Source: Thiomicrorhabdus sp.
Lineage (GTDB): Bacteria > Pseudomonadota > Gammaproteobacteria > Thiomicrospirales > Thiomicrospiraceae
Assembly (NCBI GenBank): GCA_015487015.1
Contig: WFQP01000002.1
Span: forward strand, 1-33,807
Direction of reading: 5' to 3'
Length of the DNA: 33,807 bases
Each line of letters opens with the position of its first letter. Position 1 is the stretch's first letter. A program made the position numbers and the translations under genes. The notes beneath the pieces were generated by a model. That model did not search any database. It saw only the letters and a program-made list of their open reading frames with translations, and was not told the DNA's origin. Shown here piece by piece: positions 1 to 7,845 of the stretch.

Positions 1-541
1 CATCCAACGGTTGTAGATAGAAGTATTGATAGTTCAGGTGCTCAACTTGTTCTGGCATTAAGTCGGGTTGTGGGTATACCAATTTTAGTTCATGACCCGA
101 TTCGAGAAAAATAGGAGCGTTGGCTTTTGGGCTCATGCAGATCCAGTCGATGTGCAGGGGGGCGAGCTTGGTGCCATTGGTTTCAATCGCAATTTCAAAT
201 TGATGGTGGTGCAGTTGCTTAATAAGCTCATTATCCACCTGTAAAAGTGGTTCGCCTCCGGTAAGCACGACAAAGGGGGGGGGGAGTTTATGCGTGCTCT
301 GTTGAGGCCAGAATGAGAGTAGGTGTTGGCATAGGTCCTCGGCCGTTGGAAAGCGCCCACCATTTTGACCGTCGGTGCCGATAAAGTCGGTATCGCAAAA
401 TTGACAGACTGCATTGGCTCGGTCAATCTCTCGGCCTGTCCATAGGTTGCAGTTGCTCATTCGGCAAAAAATAGCAGGTCGACCGCTGTAAAATCCTTCT
501 CCTTGTAGGGAGTAAAAGACTTCTTTAACCGAGTAGCTCAT
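1..541 (-). CDS. queE: 7-carboxy-7-deazaguanine synthase QueE (partial, C-terminus beyond window)
   Basis: Radical SAM enzyme converting 6-carboxytetrahydropterin to 7-carboxy-7-deazaguanine in the preQ0/queuosine pathway. The minus-strand frame opens at ATG 541 and stays open to the window edge, giving 180 residues. Visible motifs are LQGEG (residues 12-16), a cluster motif C31-x14-C46-x2-C49, TGGEP (94-98, SAM binding), ETNGT (120-124) and SPK (137-139). The long CX14CX2C spacing differs from the standard CX3CX2C and is known from a subgroup of QueE proteins, including the Burkholderia enzyme. A purine-rich AAAGGAAA (553-546) lies just upstream of the ATG. About 30-40 C-terminal residues should be missing, judged from usual family length. 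A run of ten C (G on the + strand, 275-284) encodes part of Pro87-89. It is divergent from leuC and not part of that operon. Confidence 0.93.
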   Translation of the reverse strand, partial: MSYSVKEVFYSLQGEGFYSGRPAIFCRMSNCNLWTGREIDRANAVCQFCDTDFIGTDGQNGGRFPTAEDLCQHLLSFWPQQSTHKLPPPFVVLTGGEPLLQVDNELIKQLHHHQFEIAIETNGTKLAPLHIDWICMSPKANAPIFLESGHELKLVYPQPDLMPEQVEHLNYQYFYLQPLD

Positions 542-559
542 GCACTTTCCTTTGTTTTT

Positions 560-565
560 ATTATA
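560..565 (-). promoter_or_regulatory. candidate -10 element of queE
   Basis: The minus strand reads TATAAT at 565-560, upstream of the queE start. No good -35 hexamer sits at the usual distance (TTCGAG is the best, two of six matches). The implied 5' leader would be very short, with the start point close to the AAAGGAAA ribosome binding site. This is a sequence match only. Confidence 0.3.
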
Positions 566-641
566 AGTTTGGAGTATTTTACTCGAATTTTTATGTGTGT
601 ATTCAATTGTGTAAAGTTCTCTTCTAGGGTTGAGCGTGAAG

Positions 642-650
642 TGATATAAT
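642..650 (+). promoter_or_regulatory. candidate extended -10 promoter of the leuCDB operon
   Basis: TGATATAAT combines a perfect TATAAT (645-650) with the upstream TG of an extended -10 element. The -35 region is poor, as is common for extended -10 promoters. A start near 657 would leave a leader of about 34 nt to the preferred leuC ATG at 691, but only about 13 nt to the upstream in-frame GTG at 670. This supports the ATG start. Confidence 0.5.
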
Positions 651-690
651 TCCCAGCTATTTAAAATTAGTGAAAAATGGATTTACAGCG

Positions 691-2106
691 ATGTCAGCAA
701 AGACTTTATACGATAAATTGTGGGATGCGCACTTGGTGCGTGAGGAAGAGGATGGAACAGCGTTGATTTATATTGATCGTCAGCTGCTTCATGAAGTGAC
801 GTCTCCACAAGCGTTTGAAGGGCTGCGTATGGCGGGTCGTAAGCCGTGGCGTATTGATACTAACTTAGCTACGCCTGATCATAACGTACCCACCACAGAT
901 TTGACTGGTGGTGTGGCAAGCATTAAAGATCCAGTATCCCGTATTCAGGTTGAAACGCTTGGTATGAATGCACGAGAGTTCGGTATTACTGAATTTGCGA
1001 TGGGTGATATTCGGCAAGGAATTGTACATGTTGTAGGCCCTGAAGAGGGGGCGACACTGCCAGGTATGACGGTTGTTTGTGGCGATTCTCACACAGCCAC
1101 ACACGGTGCACTGGGTGCGTTAGCGCATGGTATTGGTACCTCGGAAGTGGAGCACGTTCTGGCAACGCAGTGTTTGATTCAGAAAAAAATGAAAAATATG
1201 CTGGTTCGAGTCAATGGACAGTTGCAAAAGGGGGTGACTCCTAAAGATGTTGTATTGGCTATTATTGGCAAAATTGGTACCGCTGGTGGAAATGGTCATG
1301 CGATTGAGTTTGGTGGTCAGGTCTTCTGTGATATGTCGATTGAAGGGCGGTTGACGGTCTGTAATATGGCGATTGAAGCCGGTGCTCGTGTAGGTTTAGT
1401 CGCTGTAGATGAAAAAACGGTTGAGTATGTTCAAGGTCGCCCTTATGCGCCAAAGGGTGATGATTGGGATAAAGCCGTTGTGGCTTGGATGGATTTGAAG
1501 TCGGATGAGGGTGCTCATTTCGATAAAGTGGTGGAGTTAGATGGTTCTTTGATTGAACCTCAGGTCTCTTGGGGAACCTCGCCTGAAATGGTGTTGGATG
1601 TTAATGGTGTGGTCCCTGATCCTACTAAAGAGCTTGATGCTGTTAAAGCCGATGGTATTCAGCGAGCATTGGATTATATGGGGCTTAAGGCGAATACGCC
1701 GATTAAAGAGATTCCAGCGGAATATGTATTTATTGGTTCTTGTACTAATTCTCGTATTGAAGATTTTAGAGCGGCCGCAGAGGTTCTTAAAGGTCGTAAA
1801 ATTTCAGATAACGTCGAGTTAGCTTTAGCGGTTCCTGGTTCGGGTTTGGTAAAACAGCAGGCCGAGGCAGAAGGTTTGGATAAAATATTTATTGAAGCGG
1901 GCTTTGAGTGGCGAAATCCTGGGTGCTCGATGTGTTTGGCGATGAATGCCGATAAGCTACCTACGGGTAAGCATTGTGCATCTACGTCAAATCGTAATTT
2001 TGAGGGACGTCAAGGGGCTGGCGGACGTACGCACTTAGTCAGTCCTGAGATGGCAGCAGCTGCGGCTGTGGCTGGTCATTTTGTTGATGTTCGTGATTAT
2101 TTGTAA
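691..2106 (+). CDS. leuC: 3-isopropylmalate dehydratase large subunit LeuC
   Basis: With LeuD this isomerises 2-isopropylmalate to 3-isopropylmalate, the second step of leucine synthesis, in the cytoplasm. It is an aconitase-family [4Fe-4S] protein of 471 residues. The three cluster cysteines are visible as C351 (GSCTNSR) and C412 and C415 (PGCSMC), along with the conserved GDSHTATHG and [12 protein letters not shown] segments. I chose ATG 691 ([14 protein letters not shown]) because it matches the usual LeuC N-terminus. An in-frame GTG at 670 would add seven residues but lies too near the predicted transcription start. Only 20 nt separate it from leuD, consistent with co-transcription. Confidence 0.97.
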   Translation: MSAKTLYDKLWDAHLVREEEDGTALIYIDRQLLHEVTSPQAFEGLRMAGRKPWRIDTNLATPDHNVPTTDLTGGVASIKDPVSRIQVETLGMNAREFGITEFAMGDIRQGIVHVVGPEEGATLPGMTVVCGDSHTATHGALGALAHGIGTSEVEHVLATQCLIQKKMKNMLVRVNGQLQKGVTPKDVVLAIIGKIGTAGGNGHAIEFGGQVFCDMSIEGRLTVCNMAIEAGARVGLVAVDEKTVEYVQGRPYAPKGDDWDKAVVAWMDLKSDEGAHFDKVVELDGSLIEPQVSWGTSPEMVLDVNGVVPDPTKELDAVKADGIQRALDYMGLKANTPIKEIPAEYVFIGSCTNSRIEDFRAAAEVLKGRKISDNVELALAVPGSGLVKQQAEAEGLDKIFIEAGFEWRNPGCSMCLAMNADKLPTGKHCASTSNRNFEGRQGAGGRTHLVSPEMAAAAAVAGHFVDVRDYL

Positions 2107-2126
2107 GGGCAAGGGAGAGTATAGGT

Positions 2127-2774
2127 ATGGATAAGATTGTAAAAATGACTGCACTTGTTGCCCCGATGGATCGTGCCAATGTGGATACGGATGCGATTAT
2201 TCCTAAGCAGTTTTTAAAATCAATTAAGCGAACAGGGTTTGGTCCTAACTTATTTGATGAATGGCGTTATGAGGATGTGGGTCAGCCCGACTCAGATAAC
2301 TCAAATCGCCCGTTGCGAAAAGAGTTTGTGTTAAACCAACCACGTTATCAAGACGCTAAAATATTATTAGCACGTGAAAACTTTGGTTGTGGTTCCAGTC
2401 GAGAGCATGCACCTTGGGCGCTTAAAGATTATGGCTTTGATGTGGTGATTGCCCCCAGTTTTGCTGATATCTTTTTTAATAACTGTTTTAAGAATGGAAT
2501 TATGCCTCTGGTTTTAGATGAAGCGATTGTGGATGCATTGTTTCAAGAGGTATTTGCCCAAGAGGGCTATGCTTTAACCGTTGATTTGGAGTCGCAACAA
2601 ATTGTGAAGCCAAATGGTGATGTAATTCCCTTTGAGATTGATTCTTTTCGACGTCATTGCTTGCTAAATGGTTTGGATGATATTGGGTTGACGTTAGCGC
2701 ATAAAGATGACATTAAAGCGTATGAAGAGCAGCGTAAGAAAGAGGCACCTTGGCTGTTTTCACACGCAGGATAA
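2127..2774 (+). CDS. leuD: 3-isopropylmalate dehydratase small subunit LeuD
   Basis: This is the swivel-domain subunit of isopropylmalate isomerase, pairing with LeuC. Its 215 residues match the full-length bacterial LeuD type. Diagnostic segments are [14 protein letters not shown] near the N-terminus and [17 protein letters not shown] around residues 83-99, followed by [12 protein letters not shown] clear purine-rich ribosome binding site (AGGGAGAG) precedes ATG 2127. It sits 20 nt after leuC and 64 nt before leuB. That second gap contains small inverted repeats. Confidence 0.97.
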   Translation: MDKIVKMTALVAPMDRANVDTDAIIPKQFLKSIKRTGFGPNLFDEWRYEDVGQPDSDNSNRPLRKEFVLNQPRYQDAKILLARENFGCGSSREHAPWALKDYGFDVVIAPSFADIFFNNCFKNGIMPLVLDEAIVDALFQEVFAQEGYALTVDLESQQIVKPNGDVIPFEIDSFRRHCLLNGLDDIGLTLAHKDDIKAYEEQRKKEAPWLFSHAG

Positions 2775-2815
2775 AATGATAACGCGATTCAAGTGAGTCG
2801 TTACAATGAATCATT
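2775..2815 (+). repeat. small nested inverted repeats between leuD and leuB
   Basis: AATGAT (2775-2780) is repeated inverted as ATCATT (2810-2815). Inside lies CGATTC-AAGT-GAGTCG (2785-2800), which can pair as a 6 bp stem with one G-U pair. AATGA-A-TCATT (2805-2815) is also a dyad. There is no T-run, so this is not a standard terminator. It could be an intercistronic mRNA structure or may have no function. Confidence 0.3.
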
Positions 2816-2838
2816 AAAAATTGAGAGAGTATTTGAGC

Positions 2839-3912
2839 ATGACACAACACATATTGATTTTGCCTGGCGATGGCATTGGCCCTGAAATTACAGCGGAAGC
2901 GGTAAAGGTCTTAAATGCATTAAAGGTTTCTGATAATTTAGATATTGAGATGACTGAGGACTTAGTTGGTGGTGCGGCATATGATGCACACGGTCTTCCT
3001 TTATCGGATGAAACAATGGCAAAAGCACAGGCGGCCGATGCCATTTTATTGGGTGCTGTAGGTGGTTATAAGTGGGAGTCATTGGATATTTCAGTGCGCC
3101 CCGAAAAAGGCTTGTTACGCTTACGTTCTGAGATGAAGTTGTTTGCAAATTTACGACCTGCTTTTTTATACCCTCAGTTGGCCGATGCCTCTACCTTAAA
3201 GCCTGAAGTGGTTGCGGGGCTGGATATTTTAATTGTTCGTGAGTTGACGGGGGGGATCTATTTTGGTCAACCACGTGGTATTCGAGTGCTTGAAAATGGT
3301 GAGCGTCAAGGGTTTAATACTTACGTATATTCAGAGTCTGAAATAACACGCATTGCGCACGTGGCTTTTAAAGCGGCGATGAAGCGAAATAAAAAACTAA
3401 CGTCGGTTGATAAAGCTAATGTACTGGAAGTAACCGAACTTTGGCGTGAAGTGGTGGATACCGTTGCGAAAGAGTATCCAGAAGTCGAAGTAAAACACAT
3501 GTATGTAGATAATGCTGCCATGCAGCTTGTTCTGAATCCAAAGCAGTTTGATGTGATGGTTACAGGAAATATGTTTGGTGATATTTTATCGGATGAAGCT
3601 TCGATGCTAACAGGCTCTATTGGAATGTTGGCTTCAGCTTCGTTGGATGAAAATAATAAGGGTATGTATGAGCCAAGTCATGGTTCGGCTCCAGACATCG
3701 CAGGGCAAGATTTAGCCAACCCTCTGGCCACTATTTTATCTGCGGCCATGATGTTGCGTTATACGTTAGGGCGCGAAGAGCTGGCGCTTAAAATTGAGAG
3801 CGCAGTATCTAAGGTATTGGATCAAGGGTTGCGTACAGGTGATATTTACTTAGAAGGCATGACCAAAGTAGGTTGTCGTGAGATGGGCGATGCTGTTGTT
3901 GCCGCTCTGTAG
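2839..3912 (+). CDS. leuB: 3-isopropylmalate dehydrogenase LeuB
   Basis: NAD-dependent oxidative decarboxylation of 3-isopropylmalate to 2-oxoisocaproate, the third step of leucine synthesis. The protein has 357 residues, the family's usual length. Motifs in order are [10 protein letters not shown] near the N-terminus, [39 protein letters not shown] (metal-binding aspartates) and [12 protein letters not shown] (cofactor loop). ATG 2839 was chosen over the upstream in-frame TTG 2821, because GAGAGAG at 2823-2829 is well placed as its ribosome binding site and the protein then starts [12 protein letters not shown] as expected. It ends the leuCDB cluster. The next gene starts 25 nt later. Confidence 0.97.
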   Translation: MTQHILILPGDGIGPEITAEAVKVLNALKVSDNLDIEMTEDLVGGAAYDAHGLPLSDETMAKAQAADAILLGAVGGYKWESLDISVRPEKGLLRLRSEMKLFANLRPAFLYPQLADASTLKPEVVAGLDILIVRELTGGIYFGQPRGIRVLENGERQGFNTYVYSESEITRIAHVAFKAAMKRNKKLTSVDKANVLEVTELWREVVDTVAKEYPEVEVKHMYVDNAAMQLVLNPKQFDVMVTGNMFGDILSDEASMLTGSIGMLASASLDENNKGMYEPSHGSAPDIAGQDLANPLATILSAAMMLRYTLGREELALKIESAVSKVLDQGLRTGDIYLEGMTKVGCREMGDAVVAAL

Positions 3913-3937
3913 TTTTTTGCTTATTACGGCCTGTTAA

Positions 3938-4915
3938 ATGCGAAATTATTTTACCATTACGATCAGTGATGTGCATGGTGCTCGTCATTACTCTTTTAAA
4001 CAGTTTATGCGCAAGTTTTTTTGGATTGTGTTGGTACTGTTTATTTCGTTATGGGTGTTGGGTGCCATTTCTATTTGGTGGCTCAATTACGAGGCCAAGC
4101 AGGTTGAACAACAGCATGAAGTGGTGGTTAAGGCATTTGTTGAAGATCTCAAGACGACACAGTCCGATTATGAAAAACTATTGATCGAGCGTGCGCGGTT
4201 GAGAGAGGAGTTAGAAGTAACCAGTTCTCAGGTAAGTTACTTGGATCAAACGCTTCAGGGGTTAGAAGAACTTGTCGGTGATGCCGGAGCCGCTTCTGAA
4301 CCGTTGCCTTTGATGGAACGAATTAAGCAGGTTCAGTTGACCTCTTTAGGTAAAGATATGATGCTGTCCATGATTCCAAATGGCCATGCGGTTCAAAAAT
4401 TTCAGGGTATTTCCAGTAGCTATGGTTACCGTAAGCACCCGCTTACTGGAAAGCGCCACTTGCATGCTGGGATTGATTACCGTGGTAAAAAGGGTGATCC
4501 TGTGATTGCTACCGCAGATGGGGTGGTGAGTTTTTCAGGCCTTAAAAAGAGCAGTGGTTTTGGGCAGTTAATTAGTCTAACGCATTCGAATGGTTTTCGA
4601 ACGGTTTATGGGCACTTAAGCAAACGTTTGGTGAAAGTAGGTCAATACGTTCAAAAAGGTGAAGTGATTGGTGAAATTGGCTCGACAGGGCGTTCTACCG
4701 GCAATCATTTGCACTATGAAGTTTGGTTTGTATTTCGCCGCTTAAACCCTAAGTATTTTAATAATTGGTCCATTGAAAATTACGATGAGATTTTTACAAA
4801 GATTAAAGGAGTGCCATGGGGTTCTTTAAGTCAAGCCGTCGCGAATCGCGTCAAGAAGGTGGAAAAACAATTATTGCTAAGGGATGTACCGTTACAGGAG
4901 AAATCTGCAAGTTAG
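3938..4915 (+). CDS. membrane-anchored M23 (LytM-type) peptidoglycan endopeptidase
   Basis: Predicted zinc metallopeptidase cutting peptide cross-links of the cell wall in the periplasm. Of 325 residues, about 1-25 are cytoplasmic, 26-49 form one transmembrane anchor, and 50-112 form a charged, heptad-like coiled coil. The M23 domain spans about 155-275. Zinc ligands are visible as H176-x3-D180 and H257-x-H259, with H226 (YGHLS) as the expected catalytic histidine, so the site looks intact. The architecture resembles the M23 proteins paired with bactofilins (for example Csd1 with CcmA in Helicobacter). Its last 32 codons overlap the start of the bactofilin gene in another frame. The ribosome binding site is weak, and it may be read through from leuB. 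The precise substrate is unknown. Confidence 0.9.
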   Translation: MRNYFTITISDVHGARHYSFKQFMRKFFWIVLVLFISLWVLGAISIWWLNYEAKQVEQQHEVVVKAFVEDLKTTQSDYEKLLIERARLREELEVTSSQVSYLDQTLQGLEELVGDAGAASEPLPLMERIKQVQLTSLGKDMMLSMIPNGHAVQKFQGISSSYGYRKHPLTGKRHLHAGIDYRGKKGDPVIATADGVVSFSGLKKSSGFGQLISLTHSNGFRTVYGHLSKRLVKVGQYVQKGEVIGEIGSTGRSTGNHLHYEVWFVFRRLNPKYFNNWSIENYDEIFTKIKGVPWGSLSQAVANRVKKVEKQLLLRDVPLQEKSAS

Positions 4916-5286
4916 CAGGCGCTTTACACGTAGATGGTCGAGTGGATGGTGTGATTGATAGCGATCACGACTTATCGATTGGTCAAGAAGGGTATGTCAC
5001 TGGGCTGGTTAAGGCGAAAAAGGTTGTATTAAGTGGTGTGTTTGAAGGCAAGATGATCTGTGAAAACATTGAGGTTCTATCAACCGGTAAGTTGATTGGA
5101 GATCTTGTTTGCAATGAATTTGTGGTTGAAACAGGTGGTAAATTTATTGGACAAAGTCATGAAATGACGGAAGGTGGTATGGTTGTGAGTCTACCAGATA
5201 CCTTTGAACAGCTCGCTAAAACAGCGATAGAATCCCTTAAATTAGAGCCTGATAATAGTAAAGAATTAAACAATAAAGACAAGTAA
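4816..5286 (+). CDS. bactofilin family cytoskeletal protein
   Basis: Bactofilins polymerise into filaments through a right-handed beta-helix and act as scaffolds for cell-wall enzymes. This 156-residue protein has a short polar N-terminal tail (1-16), then a core (about 17-115) of short turns rich in V, I and G, such as GALHVDGRVDG and GKLIGDLVCNEFVVETGGKFIG. A flexible acidic/lysine tail ends NNKDK. The start is firm: AAAGGAG (4805-4811) lies 4 nt before ATG 4816, although this is inside the M23 gene. The resulting 100 nt overlap implies coupled expression. Pairing with an M23 peptidase is a recurrent bactofilin context and suggests localisation of that peptidase for cell shape. This is inference from context. 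Confidence 0.9.
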   Translation: MGFFKSSRRESRQEGGKTIIAKGCTVTGEICKLAGALHVDGRVDGVIDSDHDLSIGQEGYVTGLVKAKKVVLSGVFEGKMICENIEVLSTGKLIGDLVCNEFVVETGGKFIGQSHEMTEGGMVVSLPDTFEQLAKTAIESLKLEPDNSKELNNKDK

Positions 5287-5317
5287 CGATTCAGAAAATA
5301 GCCAAAACGGATAATCT

Positions 5318-5341
5318 CAGCTTAGGGTGCTCCCTGAGCTG
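5318..5341 (+). terminator. hairpin after the bactofilin gene, possible weak terminator
   Basis: CAGCTTAGGG-TGCT-CCCTGAGCTG forms a 10 bp stem with a single G-U pair and a 4 nt loop, 31 nt after the bactofilin stop and 43 nt before asd. Only a poor T-tract follows (TTATAAATA), so it may stall or attenuate rather than fully stop transcription. The 3' end of the stem (CTG) also overlaps a second small dyad, CTGTT (5339-5343) with AACAG (5351-5355). Confidence 0.45.
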
Positions 5342-5384
5342 TTATAAATAAACAGAAAAAACAACCATAGTTTAAGGGTAAGAG

Positions 5385-6407
5385 ATGACAAAGTTATACG
5401 ATATCGCCGTAGTCGGTGCAACGGGAGCCGTGGGCGAAACGATTTTAAAAGTACTTGAAGAGCGTAAATTTCCTGTTGGCACTTTGTACCCTTTAGCCAG
5501 CAGTCGTTCTGCGGGTAAAAAAATTCAATTTAATGGTAAGTGGATTGAAGTATTGGACTTAGAAACGTTTGATTTTTCAAAAGCTCAAATCGGTTTGTTT
5601 TCCCCAGGGGCGAGTGTTTCAAAAGTGTATGCTCCTAAAGCGGCTGAGGCCGGTTGTGTCGTGATTGATAATACCTCTCAGTTTCGATATGACGATGATA
5701 TTCCGTTGGTTGTGCCTGAGGTGAATCCAGATGCGGTGGCGGGTTATAAGAATCGAGGCATTATTGCCAACCCGAACTGTTCAACCATTCAAATGTTGGT
5801 GGCGTTAAAGCCTATCTATGATGCGGTTGGAATTAAACGTATTAATGTGGCAACCTATCAAGCTGTTTCTGGTACGGGTAAGGATGCGATTGAAGAGTTG
5901 GCTAAGCAAACCGCCAATTTATTGAACATGAAGTCGGTTGAGACAAAGGTCTATCCTAAGCAAATCGCGTTTAACTGTATTCCTCAAATTGATGTATTTA
6001 TGGACAATGGTTACACCAAAGAAGAGATGAAAATGGTTTGGGAGACTAAAAAAATTATGGGTGATGACTCTATTTTAGTAAATCCTACCGCGGTACGTGT
6101 TCCTGTGTTTTTTGGGCACAGTGAAGCCTTGCATATTGAAACAGATAAAAAAATCACAGCTGCTGAGGCTAAGGCCTTAATGGAAGCCGCAGACGGGATT
6201 GTGTTGGTGGATGAGCATGTAGACGGTGGTTACCCAACGGCGGTATCGGATGCGGCGGATACAAATCCTGTTTATGTGGGGCGAATTCGTGAGGATATCT
6301 CAATAGATAATGGACTTAATATTTGGGTGGTTGCGGATAATGTTCGAAAAGGTGCTGCGACCAATACGGTGCAAATCGCAGAACTGTTAGTGAAAGATTA
6401 CCTTTAA
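5385..6407 (+). CDS. asd: aspartate-semialdehyde dehydrogenase
   Basis: NADPH-dependent reduction of aspartyl phosphate to aspartate semialdehyde, the branch point to lysine, diaminopimelate, threonine and methionine. The protein has 340 residues. The N-terminal Rossmann motif GATGAVG lies at 11-17. The catalytic cysteine is C132 in NPNCST, and the active-site histidine is H245 in FFGHSEALH, with R238 nearby. It is of the shorter Asd type found in many proteobacteria rather than the 367-residue E. coli type. AAGGGTAAGAG directly precedes ATG 5385. truA begins 12 nt after its stop, with no fimV gene between them. Confidence 0.96.
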   Translation: MTKLYDIAVVGATGAVGETILKVLEERKFPVGTLYPLASSRSAGKKIQFNGKWIEVLDLETFDFSKAQIGLFSPGASVSKVYAPKAAEAGCVVIDNTSQFRYDDDIPLVVPEVNPDAVAGYKNRGIIANPNCSTIQMLVALKPIYDAVGIKRINVATYQAVSGTGKDAIEELAKQTANLLNMKSVETKVYPKQIAFNCIPQIDVFMDNGYTKEEMKMVWETKKIMGDDSILVNPTAVRVPVFFGHSEALHIETDKKITAAEAKALMEAADGIVLVDEHVDGGYPTAVSDAADTNPVYVGRIREDISIDNGLNIWVVADNVRKGAATNTVQIAELLVKDYL

Positions 6408-6418
6408 GACTTAATCCT

Positions 6419-7204
6419 GTGAAAAAAATAGCATTAGGCATTGAGTATTTAGGATCGAATTACTGTGGTTACCAGCGCCAATTAGATTGCCCAACGGTAC
6501 AAGGACATTTGGAACAGGCAGTATCCAGTATTGCGAATACCTCTATTGGACTGGTGTGTGCTGGGCGTACGGATACGGGGGTACACGCAATTGGACAGGT
6601 GGTGCATTTTGAATTGGCTGCGGAACGGCCGCTTAAAGCGTGGTTGCAGGGAGCAAATACTAAGCTTCCTGCAGATATTCGAGTGCGCTGGGCGCAAGTA
6701 GTGGATGATCGTTTTCATGCACGGTTTTCAGCGATTGCACGCCAATACCGTTATGTTATTTTTAACCGTTCTGTTAATTCCGCGGTGTTGTCTAATCGAG
6801 TTACTTGGTTGTACTCCGAGCTGGATGTTGAAAAAATGAATTTGGCCGCACAATCATTGGTGGGGTACCATGATTTCAGTTCGTTTCGAGCGTCGGGTTG
6901 TCAGGCTTCGAATGCATTAAGAACCATCGAGTTTATTTCAGTGGAACGTAAGGGTGATTTTGTTTTTATTGATATTAAAGCTAATGCCTTTTTGCATCAT
7001 ATGGTTCGAAATATTGCAGGTACCTTGTTTCAGATTGGGTTGTCTCAAAAACCGGTGGAATGGGTGGCTGAATTGCTGGCATTGCAAGATCGTACAAAAG
7101 CGGCACCAACAGGGCCAGCCAGTGGTTTGTACTTTGTGAATGCATTTTATCCCGATGAATTTGATATTCCACAAATTGCGTTGGATGAGGTGCTTTGGCA
7201 GTGA
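6419..7204 (+). CDS. truA: tRNA pseudouridine(38-40) synthase TruA
   Basis: Isomerises uridines 38-40 in the anticodon stem-loop of several tRNAs to pseudouridine. The 261-residue protein carries the signature CAGRTDTGVHA with catalytic D52, plus FHARFSA and the C-terminal NAFLHHMVRNI block of the family. The start is GTG 6419, which gives MKKIALGIEYLGSNYCGYQRQ as in other TruA proteins. No strong ribosome binding site is visible, so translation may depend on coupling to asd 12 nt upstream. The stop TGA overlaps the trpF start (GTGA, 7201-7204). In many gammaproteobacteria truA follows fimV; here it directly follows asd. Confidence 0.96.
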   Translation: MKKIALGIEYLGSNYCGYQRQLDCPTVQGHLEQAVSSIANTSIGLVCAGRTDTGVHAIGQVVHFELAAERPLKAWLQGANTKLPADIRVRWAQVVDDRFHARFSAIARQYRYVIFNRSVNSAVLSNRVTWLYSELDVEKMNLAAQSLVGYHDFSSFRASGCQASNALRTIEFISVERKGDFVFIDIKANAFLHHMVRNIAGTLFQIGLSQKPVEWVAELLALQDRTKAAPTGPASGLYFVNAFYPDEFDIPQIALDEVLWQ

Positions 7205-7845
7205 GAGATGCATTAAAAAACCAGCGAATTCGTGTCAAAATTTGTGGCTTAACTTCGGTTGAAGATGCGTTGCTTGCGGTCTATTACGGAGCCGATTCGA
7301 TTGGCTTAGTTTTTTATGAGCCTAGCCCTCGAAGCGTGACACTTAAAGATGCGGAAAATATTGCAAAAAAAATGCCCGCTTTTGTTACTAAAACGGCTCT
7401 GTTTGTGAACCCAACTGCGGCATACGTTCAGTCCGTTTTAGCGCAGGTTTCGATTGATCTTTTGCAGTTTCACGGTGATGAATCTCCTGAGTTTTGTGCG
7501 CAGTTTAAACGCCCGTATATTAAGGCGGTTCGTATGCGTGAGGGGATAGATTTGGTGGCTCTGGCTAAGCAGTATGATGCGTCATCAGGTTTGTTGTTGG
7601 ATGCTTATAAAGCCGGCATTCCAGGCGGAACGGGAGAGCGATTTGATTGGAATCGAGTACCTAAAGCGTTCAGCAAGCCCGTTATTTTAGCGGGAGGGTT
7701 AACGCCGGATAATATTCAGCAAGCGATTCAGAAAACACAGCCATGGGCGGTGGATGTGAGTGGTGGCGTGGAGTTATCTAAAGGGGTTAAGTCGGCCCAA
7801 AAAATTGAGCAATTTATGCAACGAGTAATGAGTAAAGTTGAATGA
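7201..7845 (+). CDS. trpF: phosphoribosylanthranilate isomerase TrpF
   Basis: Amadori rearrangement of N-(5-phosphoribosyl)anthranilate to CdRP in tryptophan synthesis. It is a single-domain TIM barrel of 214 residues. VKICGLTS carries the catalytic cysteine (C15). LQFHGDES and the C-terminal VDVSGGVE (catalytic aspartate and phosphate binding) are also present. I chose GTG 7201, which overlaps the truA stop as GTGA and has TGAGG about 10 nt upstream. An in-frame TTG at 7195 is less likely. The stop overlaps the trpB start as ATGA, so truA-trpF-trpB look translationally coupled. It is a stand-alone TrpF, not fused to TrpC as in E. coli. Confidence 0.95.
   Translation: MRDALKNQRIRVKICGLTSVEDALLAVYYGADSIGLVFYEPSPRSVTLKDAENIAKKMPAFVTKTALFVNPTAAYVQSVLAQVSIDLLQFHGDESPEFCAQFKRPYIKAVRMREGIDLVALAKQYDASSGLLLDAYKAGIPGGTGERFDWNRVPKAFSKPVILAGGLTPDNIQQAIQKTQPWAVDVSGGVELSKGVKSAQKIEQFMQRVMSKVE

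Noticed and set aside
540-566. Leucine-rich mini-ORF (MHFPLFLL) followed by a 5 bp hairpin and T-run (572-592), resembling a leu leader peptide and attenuator ahead of leuC
   Set aside because: It lies upstream of the best leuC promoter (-10 at 645-650), has no good ribosome binding site, and its Leu codons coincide with the opposite-strand queE -10 and ribosome binding site. Three leucines in AT-rich sequence can arise by chance and the stem is weak. Start-site mapping upstream of 540 would reopen it.
865-1104. Open reading frames opposite or out of frame to leuC and many other genes
   Set aside because: They lie wholly within well-supported genes, lack recognisable motifs and have compositions expected from shadow frames.
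3249-3255. Seven-G run in leuB as a possible slippage site
   Set aside because: It encodes the conserved Thr-Gly-Gly of LTGGIYFG with GGG codons. It is short and constrained by function.
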